From NCBI GenBank assembly GCA_009377715.1, contig WHTN01000007.1, forward strand, positions 1 to 48,958: DNA of 48,958 bases, read 5' to 3'. This DNA comes from Dehalococcoidia bacterium (lineage in GTDB: Bacteria; Chloroflexota; Dehalococcoidia; SM23-28-2; WHTN01). The notes under the pieces were generated by a model. It worked only from the letters and a program-made list of their open reading frames with translations, made no database searches and had not been told where the DNA came from. The translations under genes were made by a program, and so were the position numbers. Below are positions 7,557 to 15,038 of this stretch, in pieces (the stretch's first letter is position 1; every line of letters begins with the position of its first letter).

Positions 7557-7955
7557 ATGGTAAACGTTCGCATCGATTCGCAAGGAGTGCCCAAAGGCCC
7601 TGTATACGAAGGGACGGCGCCGGTGCTGCATCGCAGCGCCATCTCCACACAGGACGCCGTCGATCCGACCACCGCCAGCCAGGGGCTGAACTACGCCGGC
7701 TACCGCAACCTACGGCTGGATATCGATACTACGGTGTCGGTTGGGCTGACGGCCCTCGAAGTGCAGCTGCTGGTCTGGAACGTTACCGCCAGCAAATACT
7801 TTCGCGGCGCTGAGCGCGAGTTCGGCGCCACCGAGCTTTCCGCCAACCCGAAGCCAGCGCTGGAGATAGAAGTGCGCGGAGCGATCGTCTTCCTGAAGAT
7901 CGTCTCGGCGACGGCCACCACCCTTTCAGTTTCCATTTACGCCAGTTTGAGTTAG
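7557..7955 (+). CDS. Phage structural protein of unknown role
   Basis: This 132-residue protein starts MVNVRIDSQGVPKGPVYEGT. It is beta-rich with alternating hydrophobic residues (LRLDIDTTVSVGLTALEVQLLVW, ALEIEVRGAIVFLKIVSATA). The frame extends upstream to a TTG at 7521 inside the palindromic repeat, so the ATG at 7557 after GAGGAT is the better start. It sits directly after the major capsid gene in a head-tail module. A small head-decoration or head-completion protein would fit the position, but I recognise no family. The gene is intact. Confidence 0.6.
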   Translation: MVNVRIDSQGVPKGPVYEGTAPVLHRSAISTQDAVDPTTASQGLNYAGYRNLRLDIDTTVSVGLTALEVQLLVWNVTASKYFRGAEREFGATELSANPKPALEIEVRGAIVFLKIVSATATTLSVSIYASLS

Positions 7956-7970
7956 GAGGCACGTTAAGCG

Positions 7971-8105
7971 ATGGTAAACCTTTCGTTCTACGCGATCTTA
8001 AGACCATCAGTATTCGTCCAACCAAAGGACATGAAGATGCGGCACTATTCACCGCTCGATCGGCTCACCATGAGCGGGCTGGACGTAGCGGTCCGCTCAT
8101 CCTGA
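7971..8105 (+). CDS. Small phage-module ORF, possibly truncated
   Basis: A 44-residue ORF beginning MVNLSFYAILRPSVFVQP follows AGGAGG at 7954-7959, with a somewhat long 11-base spacing. Its last codons (GTCCGCTCATCCTGA) lead straight into a dispersed family A repeat, so insertion of that repeat may have cut off a longer protein. It is on the same strand as, and evenly spaced between, two phage genes. No family is recognised. Confidence 0.45.
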   Translation: MVNLSFYAILRPSVFVQPKDMKMRHYSPLDRLTMSGLDVAVRSS

Positions 8106-8120
8106 TTAGCGGCGTGCAAT

Positions 8121-8169
8121 TCCGCTCACCCCGAGCCCTTCGACAAGCTCAGGACGTACTTTGTCGGGC
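8121..8169 (+). repeat. Dispersed repeat, family A
   Basis: The unit begins TCCGCTCACCCCGAGCCCTT and continues CGACAAGCTCAGGACGTACT, then TTGTCGG. It matches the copy at 4133-4182 closely and lies between two phage-module genes. Confidence 0.8.
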
Positions 8170-8205
8170 GATCATCTCGAACCCTAGATAAATGGAGGCG
8201 TTGGC

Positions 8206-9333
8206 TTGAGCAAGTTAAAGCTGTTAGGCGAAGGCGATAGCCCAACCGTCCACACGCACAGCGAGGCTGATGTCGCTGACGGCGCTGTCCTCGCCCGTAT
8301 CGCGGCTAGTGAAACTATAACCGGCGCTTGGGACTTTTCATCGGGAAAGATACGCCTGACCCAGGGCCTCGACGCCAACAAGCCCGGCAGCGGCAATAGC
8401 GAAGGGCACGTCTACTGGGCTACCGACAGCGATAAGCTCTACGTCTGGGACAGCACGGCATGGAAGGACGTCAGCTTCCGCGCCCACGCCGCCACACACG
8501 AGGCGAGTGGCAGCGATACAGTTACGGCCGCCCGCCTCAGAAGCGGCAACGATGCGGCCAAGCCCGGCTCCGGCAATGCGGAAGGCGACGTCTGGTGGGC
8601 GACCGACACCGACAGCCTCTACGTATGGGACGGCTCAGCCTGGAAAGCTATCGGAGCAAGCGATGGCAGTTCGGGCGGCCTCGTCAACCTGGCCCAGAAC
8701 GGCGGCTTCGAGGAGACGCATCTTCCGACAACCAATACGCCTTCCGGCTGGTCGCTGGAAGGCGCGCCTATCAGCGTCGCGCCTAGCACCGATGTTGCAG
8801 CGGACGCCGCCGGCGCCCGCTCTATCTTGGTCGACGGCGCCGCGACGAACCTGGACGTTAGCACTACTTCCACCTCTTGGGCAACAGTCTCCGGCACTTT
8901 TACCACGGACTCCGCTGGGACTGACGTTGTGCTAAAGGTGGTCGAATCTGTGCTCGGCACGGGCGTCCAGTTCGATGATGTGCTCGTGGTCGAAGGTGGC
9001 CCTGCTCCCTTCGCCCCTAATCCTTACGACTTCCTGTTGAAGGCGATCGATTCGCAAGACCTGACCACGAACCGCGATTTCGCCCGTCTTCGCCTGGAAA
9101 CGGGGCGTATCGAGATGACAGGAAACGGGACCGAAACACAAGCCGCGACGGCCACCTTCAGCCAGGCGTTCACTAAGTTCCTCGGCGCCGTGGCGACCTG
9201 CCAAGACTCGCGTTTCGTGACAGGAATCAACCTCTATGGCACCTCGAGCATAGAAATTCGCCTCCGGGATTACCAGGCAGCGACGTGGAGCAGCGTCGAA
9301 GAAGTATTCTGGCACGCCATAGGCGTGGACTAG
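8206..9333 (+). CDS. Phage tail fibre / receptor-binding-like protein
   Basis: This intact 375-residue protein starts at TTG (8206) after GGAGG. It contains two copies of a repeat of about 45 residues: LDANKPGSGNSEGHVYWATD...LYVWDSTAWKDV near residues 50-87, and NDAAKPGSGNAEGDVWWATD...LYVWDGSAWKAI near residues 108-148. Such units are common in phage fibres and adhesins. The next part, NLAQNGGFEETHLP to VQFDDVLVVEGG, resembles a carbohydrate-binding beta-sandwich domain (NGGFE opening, ATVSGTFTTDSAG centre, FDDV ending). The C-terminal third (NRDFARLRLETGRIEMTGNG onward) looks like a fibre tip. The likely role is contact with the host surface. Of the larger genes in the module it is one of the few that are undamaged. 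Confidence 0.72.
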   Translation: MSKLKLLGEGDSPTVHTHSEADVADGAVLARIAASETITGAWDFSSGKIRLTQGLDANKPGSGNSEGHVYWATDSDKLYVWDSTAWKDVSFRAHAATHEASGSDTVTAARLRSGNDAAKPGSGNAEGDVWWATDTDSLYVWDGSAWKAIGASDGSSGGLVNLAQNGGFEETHLPTTNTPSGWSLEGAPISVAPSTDVAADAAGARSILVDGAATNLDVSTTSTSWATVSGTFTTDSAGTDVVLKVVESVLGTGVQFDDVLVVEGGPAPFAPNPYDFLLKAIDSQDLTTNRDFARLRLETGRIEMTGNGTETQAATATFSQAFTKFLGAVATCQDSRFVTGINLYGTSSIEIRLRDYQAATWSSVEEVFWHAIGVD

Positions 9334-9350
9334 CCGTTTAGGAGGGCGAG

Positions 9351-9746
9351 ATGGCGATAACTTTCGTCGAGCAGATAAGCGGCCCGCCGGACGCACAAGG
9401 GCATACCCCCAAGATCTGGGCTACCGTCATGCCAGCCCTCAGCGGGTTGACGTTGTCTTTGCCGCAATGGACCTTCTTTTACGCCGGTAAACGGATCGAT
9501 CTCCCCACAACAACCATAGCGCTCATCGCCGACCCTGCTTACGCAACTAGCGTCCGACTGTATATAGTCCCAACTTCAGATGGAGTCGACAACTATCACT
9601 TGGACGAAACGGTCATGGATGGCATCCATCAGCCGGTAGTGCCCGAACGGTTCGCTGAAATAGGCCATATGCTGCTGCTTTGGGGCGCCGTTCCAGCAAG
9701 TGGCTCCGATCCAGAACTGTTATGTTTACGAAACGTGGAGGCGTAA
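9351..9746 (+). CDS. Phage-module protein of unknown role
   Basis: This intact 131-residue protein starts MAITFVEQISGPPDAQGHTP after a strong AGGAGGGCGAG ribosome site, 17 bases behind the fibre gene stop. It is probably a beta-structured accessory protein (LTLSLPQWTFFYAGKRIDLP, TTIALIADPAYATSVRLYIV). Position after the fibre gene suggests a fibre-associated or baseplate component; no family is recognised. Confidence 0.6.
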   Translation: MAITFVEQISGPPDAQGHTPKIWATVMPALSGLTLSLPQWTFFYAGKRIDLPTTTIALIADPAYATSVRLYIVPTSDGVDNYHLDETVMDGIHQPVVPERFAEIGHMLLLWGAVPASGSDPELLCLRNVEA

Positions 9747-9751
9747 TCTCT

Positions 9752-9913
9752 ATGAAAAAGACCAACGGGATATTAGACGGTCGAGAAGAGAAGCGTGCGC
9801 AGGCCAAACAGCGTTTGAGCGAAACCAAGGTCAGCGATCTGAACAGCGTGCCGCAGGTCCGCCAAGCGCTCGAGAAGGTGTTGGATTACCTGGACCTGCC
9901 ATACCAAACTTAG
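9752..9913 (+). CDS. Small helical phage-module protein
   Basis: A 53-residue, highly charged helical protein begins MKKTNGILDGREEKRAQAKQ and ends VLDYLDLPYQT. The ATG at 9752 follows GTGGAGG with seven to eight bases of spacing. It starts six bases after the stop of the preceding gene, which suggests translational coupling. No family is recognised. Confidence 0.6.
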   Translation: MKKTNGILDGREEKRAQAKQRLSETKVSDLNSVPQVRQALEKVLDYLDLPYQT

Positions 9914-9949
9914 TGTTCGAGATTCTGGACACTTCGTAAGGAGCGAGAG

Positions 9950-10567
9950 ATGAACCTCTCAGAGATGAGAAGCCGCGTCCGAAAAGACCTGCACGACGAA
10001 GACGCCGCGAACTACCGCTGGACGGATGCCGAACTCGATCGCCACATCGGCCGTGCCGTCCGCGAACTGAGCCTCGCCATACCTTTAGAAGCTAAGACGG
10101 CCCTTACCACGGGCCCGAACAGTAGAGAGCTATCCCTTACGGGCATAGCGGGCTTGATAGCAATCGAGGCTGTGGAGTACCCTACGGGCAAATACCCGCC
10201 CTCTTACGTTCAATTCTCGGTGTGGGCGGATACACTAGCCATGCTTGTGCAAGGCGCGCCTATCGGCGGCGATCCCGTCAACGTTTACTACGGCAAGATG
10301 CATACACTAGACGCCAACGGCTCCACCATACCGCCACAGCTAGAAGAGGTCGTAGCGACCGGAGCTGTGGCGTATGCGGCCCTAGAGTGGGCGAGCTTCG
10401 CAACGAATCGCGTAAATGTAGGCGGGCAGGACACCTGGCGAAATTACCTGACCTAGGGCCAGGAGAGGCTGGCCTCTTTTGCTCAAGCCCTCGCCAAGCA
10501 CAGCCGCCAAAACACCGTTCGGACGCACCGGCTTTACGCGCCGGCCGCGATCGACACGGAAGTGTAA
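9950..10567 (+). pseudogene. Head-tail connector-like phage protein with an in-frame amber stop
   Basis: The frame opens at ATG 9950 after AAGGAGCGAGAG and reads MNLSEMRSRVRKDLHDEDAA, a start typical of phage head-tail adaptor proteins, with helix-rich segments (RWTDAELDRHIGRAVRELSL). At 10454-10456 a TAG stop interrupts it, but the same frame continues without another stop for 36 residues (GQERLASFAQALAKHSRQNT onward) to TAA at 10565-10567. TAG here is one base from TGG, and tryptophan fits the context (NYLT-W-GQERL). The product would be cut from 205 to 168 residues. The shorter protein may still fold, so functional loss is not certain; the connector assignment rests on position and helical pattern. 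Confidence 0.62.
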
Positions 10568-10571
10568 GGCT

Positions 10572-12533
10572 TTGCGGACGTTACCCAGCGCCCTGCTGGC
10601 CGCTCAGCGCAGCCCAAGCGGTGCCCCGCACGTCAAGGTACAGATCCTCGACCGGATCGGCGGCGTCAGGCGGCTACGCTGGGAGCGGCTGTATACCGGC
10701 GCCGAACCGGACAACCATCACGCTCTAACTATGCCGGGCGATGGCTCGCTTATCGCGCTAGGGTGGCATCAGGCCAGCTGTATATCCAGCGAATGACTAC
10801 TCCCGGCCCCTCCAGCAACTTCGCCTCGTGGACGGCGCTCTCGTCTGTTGCTAACGCCAGCATCGCTGTCGCCAGCAGCGGAGCCAACGTGCTGCTCTTC
10901 TACGTCGACACTGATGGCGTAACGGTACGGCTGCGAGAGAGCAGTGACCACGGCACTACTTTCGCCGCCGCGACGACCATCGCTACTGCGGGCGCGAACG
11001 TCGAGTGGATGGCAGCCGCGCTCAAGAACGACGGCACGGCCCTCGTTATCTATTCGGCGGGAGCGGTTGTGCATACGGTAAAGCGCAACTCTGGCGTCTG
11101 GGGCAGCCCCGCGGCCTGGAGCAACAGTGTTGCCTCCATAACAGGGCTAGGCTGCGTTTACCAGAACGACTTCAACGTCGCGGTAGCCGGAACGGATGCT
11201 GTCGGCAACGCGAAGCTGTGGACGGCGATCTACGGAGATGGCTATTCGCAGGCGGTTGGGGCGTGGGCAACGCTCAGCGAACTAACGACCGCAAACGCCG
11301 GCTCGAACGTGAGCTTCCACGCGCCTTTCCTCGCCTATCCCGACGTTTTCCGTCTCTGTTTCGTCGAAAAGTACACCGGTACTGAAGCTTACTCACGGCC
11401 GTACTTCAGTTATTCGCCCGCTACAGCCGACTATGTGAACAACCTCTGGCGCGAGCCTTTCCCGCTTCTCGATCTGGCGAGCAGCTTCGGCTTATCGATA
11501 GCCTACGGTGGATCATATGCCTGGCTATCTTCGCCGAATGGCGTCTGGCGAGCGGCCCTCGATACGCCAGCGCTAGAAGTTACGGTGGATGTTACCGAGT
11601 TAGCCGCGGATGATAGGCCTGGCAGCGGGCGATTACGCTTAAGCCTTCATAACGGCGATGGCCGCTATCTTAACCTCGGGTTGGTGAGAACTCGGTCGTT
11701 CGCCTCGGGTCCGAAGTCCGAATAAGCCCGGCTACGCCACAAGTTCCGGCCCGCAAGTATCGGAAGGTCCGGCGTACTGGATCGAAAGCTACGAGCATAC
11801 GTCCGGCAACGGCGCTGCTAGTTTAACGATCATCTCCAACGACGGCTGGTCGCTTCTGGACAACTGGCGAGCCAGAAGGCAGTACGCCTGGGCCGAGGGC
11901 GAACGCAATATTTTCCAACTGCTGTCCTTCATCTTCGCAAGGGCGGGGCTCGAGTTTGCTAGCCTCAGCAGCAGCGCGACTATCGCTAACCTCTATCTCA
12001 GCTTTACCATCCACCCTGGCGAAAGAGGCGCCACTGCTGTCCAACGCTTATTAAGCATGGTCCCCGACGTCCTCTATTTTCGCGGCCACTTCGGGAATTT
12101 GAAAAACCCCTTAGCCTCGGAGGCAAGCTCGTACGCGGACAGCCATGCTATCACGCGCGGCAGTTATCGACTAGCTGCCCCAGAAGTGAACCGTGTTCAA
12201 GTGTTCGGCGATAGCCTGCTGGTTGAGGGCTTCGATTGGGACAGCATCACAGACGTATACGACCGCGTGACGCAGGTCGACGATCTGAATCTGGATACAG
12301 TAGCTAAGGGGCAAGAACGCTCATCGGCGATACTGCGTAAGGAGGAAATCAGGACGGTGTCCGGCGAGATAACGGTGACAGTCAACTGCGGCCAGGAACT
12401 CTATGACGTCATCGAAATTACAGACTCTGCTGCCGGCTTGAGCGCCGCGAAGGGGAGGGTCATGGGGATTTCGCTACGCTTCTCTCCGAAGAGTGGCTCA
12501 TACGAACAGCGTTTGTTGCTTGGCGCGCCTTGA
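10572..12533 (+). pseudogene. Large phage tail or baseplate protein broken by three -1 frameshifts
   Basis: A TTG at 10572 begins LRTLPSALLAAQRSPSGAPH. The protein is readable to 12533 if three single-base deletions are allowed. Near 10762 the frame changes from ...MPGDGSLI to ARVASGQLYIQRMTTP. Near 11685 it changes from GRYLNLG to GENSVVRLGSEVRISP. Near 11734 it changes to GYATSSGPQVSEGPAYWIES and then stays open to the stop. Restored length is about 650 residues. The first half has repeated beta-strand blocks like a propeller or fibre (SSVANASIAVASSGANVLLF; VASITGLGCVYQNDFNVAVA). The last part resembles baseplate or tail-hub proteins (VNRVQVFGDSLLVEGFDWDS). All three lesions have the same sign. 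Confidence 0.66.
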
Positions 12534-12542
12534 GATAAGAGG

Positions 12543-12752
12543 ATGATCAAACGAGGCGAACTGAAAAGCTTCAACTCAACGACCTATACGGCTTCGGTGC
12601 AGATGTCCGGCAGCCTGGCTGTCTGGCTCGATGGCATAGCGGTCGCGCGGAACATCGCCTCAGCCGAGATGGTGCCGGGCCGACGCTGCGCAGTCCTCTT
12701 CTTCTCGGATACCGACCCTAAAGACTCAGTGCTCGTCGCTGTCTATGTTTAG
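12543..12752 (+). CDS. Small phage-module protein, possibly OB-like
   Basis: A 69-residue protein begins MIKRGELKSFNSTTYTASVQ, ten bases after the tail gene stop. Its pattern (short beta strands, LAVWLDGIAVARNIASAEMVPGRR, then VLFFSDTDPKDSVLVAVY) resembles the small OB-type domains found in baseplate and spike proteins. The assignment is tentative; the gene itself is well placed and intact. Confidence 0.6.
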   Translation: MIKRGELKSFNSTTYTASVQMSGSLAVWLDGIAVARNIASAEMVPGRRCAVLFFSDTDPKDSVLVAVYV

Positions 12753-12762
12753 GGGGTAGAAT

Positions 12763-12927
12763 ATGCCACAGAAGCCCAGGCCCATTGAACCGCGCATACC
12801 GCCCGACTCACGTCCGCCGGAGGGCAACCCTCCGCCACAGTTCAGCGACGTGCGGGAGAACCCGGAACTAGCGTTCGAGAAAGTCATCCGCGGCGGCGGT
12901 GCAATACCGGCGGTCTGGGAGGAGTAA
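12763..12927 (+). CDS. Small proline-rich phage-module protein
   Basis: The ATG at 12763 follows AGGGGGTAGAAT with good spacing. It encodes 54 residues, beginning MPQKPRPIEPRIPPDSRPPE and ending GGGAIPAVWEE, with TAA at 12925-12927. It is rich in proline and probably extended. It is the last gene of the phage block; dispersed palindromes start 18 bases downstream. No family is recognised. Confidence 0.55.
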   Translation: MPQKPRPIEPRIPPDSRPPEGNPPPQFSDVRENPELAFEKVIRGGGAIPAVWEE

Positions 12928-12944
12928 ACTTCCGAAGCGTATTT

Positions 12945-13000
12945 GTAGGGATAGACCTTTAGGTCTGTCCGAGCGGGCAGGTCTAAAGACCTGTCCCTAC
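12945..13000. repeat. 56-base nested palindrome
   Basis: The two outer 23-base arms (12945-12967 and 12978-13000) pair almost completely, with a few mismatches or G-T pairs that look compensatory. Each arm is also a small palindrome by itself (AGACCTTTAGGTCT and AGGTCTAAAGACCT). The loop is TCCGAGCGGG. The element can form either one long hairpin or two short ones. Confidence 0.8.
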
Positions 13001-13030
13001 CCTATGGGCTCATAAGGAGCAACGATCCGT

Positions 13031-13058
13031 TCCGCTCACTTTGAGCTTGTCGAGAGGT
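13031..13058 (+). repeat. Dispersed repeat, family A
   Basis: A short copy reading TCCGCTCACTTTGAGCTTGT then CGAGAGG. It lacks the second half seen at 4133 and 8121. Confidence 0.7.
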
Positions 13059-13097
13059 AATGTCTTCTACCCCAAGCTAAGCCGTGCAGAAGCGCGC

Positions 13098-13123
13098 ATA
13101 CCCCAGCATGAATGCTGGGGTAT
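13098..13123. repeat. 26-base palindrome
   Basis: ATACCCCAGCAT and ATGCTGGGGTAT are perfect reverse complements separated by GA. With only a two-base centre, this is better read as a DNA palindrome than as a comfortable RNA hairpin. Confidence 0.8.
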
Positions 13124-13132
13124 AAGAGTTAA

Positions 13133-13160
13133 TTCCGCTCACCCCGAGCTTGTCGAGGGA
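13133..13160 (+). repeat. Dispersed repeat, family A
   Basis: A short copy reading TTCCGCTCACCCCGAGCTTG then TCGAGGGA. Confidence 0.75.
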
Positions 13161-13178
13161 CGTCGTCTAGATAGCACC

Positions 13179-13230
13179 CTGCGGGTTGAAACCCGCAGCA
13201 ACTCTGAAGATGCAGGTTTTAACCGGCAGG
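13179..13230. repeat. Family B palindrome pair
   Basis: CTGCGGGTTGAAACCCGCAG at 13179-13198 is a palindrome closely matching 7484-7503. A degenerate partner (TGCAGGTTTTAACCGGCAGG) follows. The paired layout is the same as at 7484-7533, which suggests that the two-hairpin form is the unit that spreads. Confidence 0.8.
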
Positions 13231-13360
13231 TATTACTCCTTCTGCTGCTCGCCTGTCGTTAAGCGACTCGCTGAGGCGAAGTCTACTTCAAAATGGATTT
13301 GCATCCGGACAAGCGCCATTAGTACCAAAGCTCGCACCCTGTGTTAAGATCGCGGATGGT

Positions 13361-14548
13361 ATGCGTTGGGTAACAATCGTCCGTTTCTCAGAGGTGGGCC
13401 TCAAGGGCAAAAACAGGGGCAACATGATCGGTCGTCTCGGCCAGAACATCCGTGACGCTCTAAGAGGTTTTGCGAAGGTTTCCCCTTACCATGACCGCGT
13501 TTTTGTTCCCCTGCCCGATATAGACGTCTGGCCCCTGGTATCGGAACGCCTGCGTTGGATCCCAGGCATCCGCAACTACTCGCTCGCCTTGCGCTCCCCG
13601 CCGGACTTGGAAGCCATTCACTCTTCCTTCTTGCAGCTCATCCCCGATGGAGGGTGGCAGACCTTCCGCATAGTCGCCCACCGAGCCGATAAAAGCTTCC
13701 CGCATACTTCGCAAGAAGTTGAAGAGCGGCTCGGGGCTATCGTCAAAGAGAAGACCGGCGGCCATGTCCGCCTATCTAAAGACGCAGACCTTAGCCTTTA
13801 CGTGGAGATACGGCCGGACGGCGCCTACTGCTACACCGAGCGTATCGATGGGCCGGGCGGCCTGCCGGTCGGTGTCAGCGGCCGTGTGGTCTCGCTTATA
13901 TCCGGCGGCATCGATTCGCCCGTCGCCTCGTACATGATGATGCGACGCGGCTGTCAGGTTAACTTCGTTCACTTCCACGCCTACCCGTACCTAGATTCCA
14001 GCACGATCGACAAGGCTAAAGTCCTCGTTCAGCGCCTGTCGCGCATCCAAGGGCCGAGCCGCCTGCATCTAGTGCCGCTGGGTGAGATCCAGCGACAGAT
14101 CGTGGTAGCAGCGCCCGAGCCGCTTCGAGTCGTCCTCTATCGCCGGTTCATGATGCGCATCGCGGAGGCCCTCGCGAATCGGGATGGCGCCTTGGCGCTC
14201 GTAACTGGCGATAGCCTAGGCCAAGTCGCATCGCAAACGCTTCGAAACCTTTCGGTCATCCAGGACGCGGCCACATTACCCATCCTGCGCCCCCTTATCG
14301 GCACGAACAAGGAAGACATCACGAGAGAGGCTGAAGTTCTGGGGACCTATCAAACGTCAATAGAGCCAGACCAGGACTGCTGCCAGCTATTCGTGCCACG
14401 CCATCCAGCTACCGGCGCCACATTGCAGCAAGTGCTCGCAGCCGAGGCAGCCCTTGATGTCCCGGCGCTCGTCGAGCAGGGGCTGGCCGGCGCGGAGACG
14501 CTCGCCTACCAATGGCCTGCCAGCCATAATGAAGTAATGGTGGGCTGA
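13361..14548 (+). CDS. thiI: tRNA 4-thiouridine synthase ThiI
   Basis: This 395-residue cytoplasmic enzyme adenylates U8 of tRNA and inserts sulfur. The N-terminal region (RFSEVGLKGKNRGNMIGRLG) is the ferredoxin-like domain, followed by the THUMP RNA-binding domain (about residues 60-165). The ATP-pyrophosphatase loop VVSLISGGIDSPVASYMMMR is unmistakable, with the partner motif VTGDSLGQVASQTLRNL later. The protein ends soon after CCQLFVPRHPATG, so the C-terminal rhodanese domain of the E. coli enzyme is absent, as in the shorter ThiI of many bacteria. Sulfur must then come directly from a cysteine desulfurase. The NUDIX-like gene starts 11 bases downstream. Confidence 0.95.
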   Translation: MRWVTIVRFSEVGLKGKNRGNMIGRLGQNIRDALRGFAKVSPYHDRVFVPLPDIDVWPLVSERLRWIPGIRNYSLALRSPPDLEAIHSSFLQLIPDGGWQTFRIVAHRADKSFPHTSQEVEERLGAIVKEKTGGHVRLSKDADLSLYVEIRPDGAYCYTERIDGPGGLPVGVSGRVVSLISGGIDSPVASYMMMRRGCQVNFVHFHAYPYLDSSTIDKAKVLVQRLSRIQGPSRLHLVPLGEIQRQIVVAAPEPLRVVLYRRFMMRIAEALANRDGALALVTGDSLGQVASQTLRNLSVIQDAATLPILRPLIGTNKEDITREAEVLGTYQTSIEPDQDCCQLFVPRHPATGATLQQVLAAEAALDVPALVEQGLAGAETLAYQWPASHNEVMVG

Positions 14549-14559
14549 TCGATCTGATA

Positions 14560-14991
14560 GTGAAACCCCTTAAAGAGTCTATAGCCGCCGTCATCCCTCA
14601 CCAAGATATAGACGGCCGCATACTTATGGTGCGACGGCCGCAGACAGCGGACGAGGAGTTGCCAGGCATCTGGGGCCTACCAGCCGCTTCGCTGAAGCAG
14701 GGTGAAACCGATCGTGACGCCATTCAGCGGATCGGTCGGCAAAAATTAGGCTGCGAACTTACTTTTCTACGCATGATCGCTCAAGGTCGGCTGCAAACGC
14801 CCGAATATAGCTTGGAGATGCGTCTTCACCAGGCGCAACTAAATGGCGAACCGCAACTCCCATCCACCGTCGATGAGAATGTTACCCTGTACACAGAGTG
14901 GCGATGGGGCAAGCCGGAGGAATTAAGCGATAGTGCTGCGAAGGGTTCGCTCTGTTGCCAGCTAGCTGTAGAGTTCTTCGGACAGACGTAG
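14560..14991 (+). CDS. NUDIX-fold protein with a degenerate catalytic box
   Basis: The 143-residue protein has NUDIX architecture: an initial ESIAAVIPHQDIDGRILMVR strand pair, GIWGLPAASLKQGETDRDAI, and then the helix where the REUXEEXGU motif should be. The box reads IQRIGRQKLG, so the catalytic glutamates are replaced (REXXEE appears as QRIGRQ). The N-terminal glycine and glutamate of the box (KQGET) remain. The protein is therefore likely to bind a nucleotide or act as a regulator rather than hydrolyse pyrophosphates. It starts at GTG, 11 bases after thiI and just ahead of ruvB on the same strand. Confidence 0.75.
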   Translation: MKPLKESIAAVIPHQDIDGRILMVRRPQTADEELPGIWGLPAASLKQGETDRDAIQRIGRQKLGCELTFLRMIAQGRLQTPEYSLEMRLHQAQLNGEPQLPSTVDENVTLYTEWRWGKPEELSDSAAKGSLCCQLAVEFFGQT

Positions 14992-15038
14992 ATCATACGT
15001 TCGACTTCAGCTTATAATTGCGCTTAGGAGACATGGGA

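Larger units (their letters stand above)
5878..12927 (+). mobile_element. Decaying phage virion-structure module
   Basis: Eleven plus-strand genes follow the order of a tailed-phage head-to-tail segment: a coiled-coil scaffold-like gene, major capsid protein, small proteins, a fibre-like protein, a connector-like gene and a large tail protein. They begin 40 bases after a PAP2 phosphatase gene and end 430 bases before thiI. No terminase, portal, protease, integrase, lysis or regulator gene is visible. At least seven lesions break four of the genes: one -1 in the scaffold-like gene, +4 and +1 in the capsid gene, an amber stop in the connector-like gene, and three -1 shifts in the tail gene. Dispersed palindromes occupy gaps at 6414, 7484 and 8121. 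The block looks like a prophage remnant that cannot make particles. No attachment-site duplication was found by eye. Confidence 0.8.
12928..13360. other. Repeat-rich gap between the phage module and thiI
   Basis: No credible gene is visible; open frames here run through repeats. In order the gap contains a 56-base nested palindrome (12945-13000), a family A unit (13031-13058), a 26-base palindrome (13098-13123), a second family A unit (13133-13160) and a family B palindrome with a degenerate partner (13179-13230). The last 100 bases are repeat-free and should hold the thiI promoter; TAAGAT at 13345-13350 could be its -10 box, but no clear -35 is visible. Confidence 0.6.

Noticed and set aside
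10479-10571. Upstream extension of the tail gene to 10479
   Set aside because: The extension overlaps the restored end of the connector-like gene and is rich in Pro/Arg/Ser from an alternative frame; TTG at 10572 after the connector stop fits better.
13041-13262. 73-residue open frame before thiI
   Set aside because: It runs straight through two family A repeats, a palindrome and the family B hairpins, so it is a by-product of repeat sequence.
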